This document shows, one piece after another, positions 63,371 to 64,000 of a DNA stretch of 64,000 nucleotides. This DNA is from JAOUJD01 sp963726405 (GTDB taxonomy: Bacteria; Pseudomonadota; Gammaproteobacteria; Burkholderiales; Burkholderiaceae_F). The position numbers and the translations under genes were made by a program. The stretch spans positions 310,001 through 374,000 of the forward strand of contig CAVSCF010000005.1 in the NCBI GenBank assembly GCA_963726405.1, given 5' to 3'. Position 1 is the first letter of the stretch. Each line of letters opens with the position of its first letter. The notes under the pieces were generated by a model. That model was given only the letters and a program-made list of their open reading frames with translations. It was not told the origin of the DNA and searched no databases.

Positions 63371-64000
63371 TTAAAGCGTCGGCGCCTGCCGCGGCGGCAT
63401 CGACGGCGGAACGACCGCGCGGGCCCCGCGAAAGCGCTCAGCTGAGCGCAGCACCAGCTCAGCCATGGAGTGATGGCTCTGGTAGGTCTCACGCTGCCAG
63501 CGGGCGTCGTTGCCCGCGGATCGGACCCAACGTTCGATCTCGTCCATCGCGTCGAGCGAGCCAAGCTCGCGCGCGAGCGGGCGCACCTGTTCCAGCGTGG
63601 CCAGGACCTCCTGATGCAGGGCGCGCACCGCGCCCGTCGCCCCATCGATCAACTGCCCCTCGAGTCCGAAACGGCACGCCTGGAAGCGGTTGTAGTTGTA
63701 GGTGACGTAGATCTCCTCGCTCTCCGGCGGCGCAGGGTGCTCGAGGAGCATGCGGCAGATGACCTGCACGTAGGCCGCCAGGGCGGCCGCGCGCTCGACG
63801 GTGAGCGGAGTGTCGAACACCCTGATTTCGATCGTGCCGTACTCGGGCTTGGGGCGGATGTCCCAGTAGAAGTCCTTCATGCTCTCGACCACGCCAAGCT
63901 TCTTCAACTTGCCGAAGAAGGCTTCGAACGCCGGCCAGTCGGTGAGGAAAGGCGCACGGCCGGACAAGGGAAACGCGTAGACCGAGTTGAGGCGCGAGCA
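63371..64000 (-). CDS. glutamate-cysteine ligase-like carboxylate-amine ligase (5' end beyond window)
   Basis: This is the C-terminal part (209 residues plus stop) of a YbdK/GshA-type carboxylate-amine ligase, cut at the right edge. Recognisable pieces are SRLNSVYAFPLSG at the edge, YWDIRPKPEYGTIEIRVFDTPLT (family signature) and NYNRFQACRFGLEGQLID. Such enzymes join glutamate and cysteine or a related amine; the true substrate of the YbdK group is uncertain. It is convergent with the HisN-like gene, with only 4 bases between the stops. Confidence 0.9.
   Translation of the reverse strand, partial: CSRLNSVYAFPLSGRAPFLTDWPAFEAFFGKLKKLGVVESMKDFYWDIRPKPEYGTIEIRVFDTPLTVERAAALAAYVQVICRMLLEHPAPPESEEIYVTYNYNRFQACRFGLEGQLIDGATGAVRALHQEVLATLEQVRPLARELGSLDAMDEIERWVRSAGNDARWQRETYQSHHSMAELVLRSAERFRGARAVVPPSMPPRQAPTL

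Overview
The window is high-GC DNA (about two thirds G+C by eye), densely coding, with short operons and frequent 4-base stop/start overlaps. The gene order fmdB, DUF502, aspS, nudB, then an endonuclease/exonuclease/phosphatase protein and clsB is typical of Betaproteobacteria, and the other families (phosphonate ABC transporter, PdeM/Lhr repair set, tandem SWIB/H1-like protein, Pat-type acyltransferase) fit the same group. No rRNA, tRNA, CRISPR array, transposase or phage gene was recognised.

Layout. 0-2.7 kb: LysR regulator (cut by the left edge) divergent from DoxX, glutathione S-transferase and a DODA-type dioxygenase. 2.7-7.1 kb, minus strand: PdeM nuclease, TraB/GumN protein, and a 910-residue ADP-forming acyl-CoA ligase/GNAT fusion. 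7.3-11.3 kb: DksA-like protein, outer-membrane barrel with a clear terminator, EamA transporter, mtnA and a frame-broken class II aldolase. 11.4-12.9 kb: two tandem paralogues that look like catalytically dead EAL domains. 13.1-17.6 kb: a five-gene secreted system (two pilin-like proteins, a small beta protein, a PapD-like chaperone and a barrel/usher-like protein). 17.8-21.8 kb: small secreted proteins, an HNH nuclease and a trypsin-fold protein. 21.9-23.4 kb: B12-binding radical SAM protein. 23.5-27.3 kb: a tightly coupled trio (beta-CASP metallo-nuclease, AMP/thymidine phosphorylase-like enzyme, PRPP-synthetase-like enzyme). 27.4-31.8 kb: SWIB/histone-H1-like protein with an unusual repeat-rich promoter, Lhr-type helicase carrying an in-frame palindromic insert, and a truncated DNA ligase. 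32-39.7 kb: clsB, EEP nuclease, broken lipoprotein, SRPBCC protein, nudB, aspS, DUF502 and fmdB. 39.8-48.4 kb: glutamine-synthetase-like enzyme, iron alcohol dehydrogenase, gamma-glutamyl hydrolase-like amidotransferase, aldehyde dehydrogenase, GcvT-fused FAD dehydrogenase and alanine dehydrogenase. 49.8-60.9 kb: a complete 2-aminoethylphosphonate uptake and degradation locus. 60.9-64 kb: thioredoxin-like lipoprotein, HisN-like phosphatase, and a carboxylate-amine ligase cut by the right edge.

How the genes work together. The phosphonate locus reads as a full route: PhnSTV import, PhnW to phosphonoacetaldehyde, PhnY to phosphonoacetate, PhnA to acetate plus phosphate, with a GntR regulator, a PhnZ-like HD protein and a Na/Pi carrier beside it. 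The 39.8-48.4 kb block has exactly the enzyme classes needed for a glutamyl-protected amine or amino-alcohol degradation route. The 23.5-27.3 kb trio suggests RNA or nucleotide breakdown feeding phosphoribosyl metabolism. Two or three of these (the usher-like locus, the nuclease/phosphorylase/PRPP trio and the dead-EAL pair) are the best candidates for poorly described systems.

A caution: six genes are each broken by one extra base (near 11085, 13100, 17995, 31485, 34937 and 49560). All six being +1 insertions in unrelated genes points to sequence or assembly error at least as much as to real pseudogenes.
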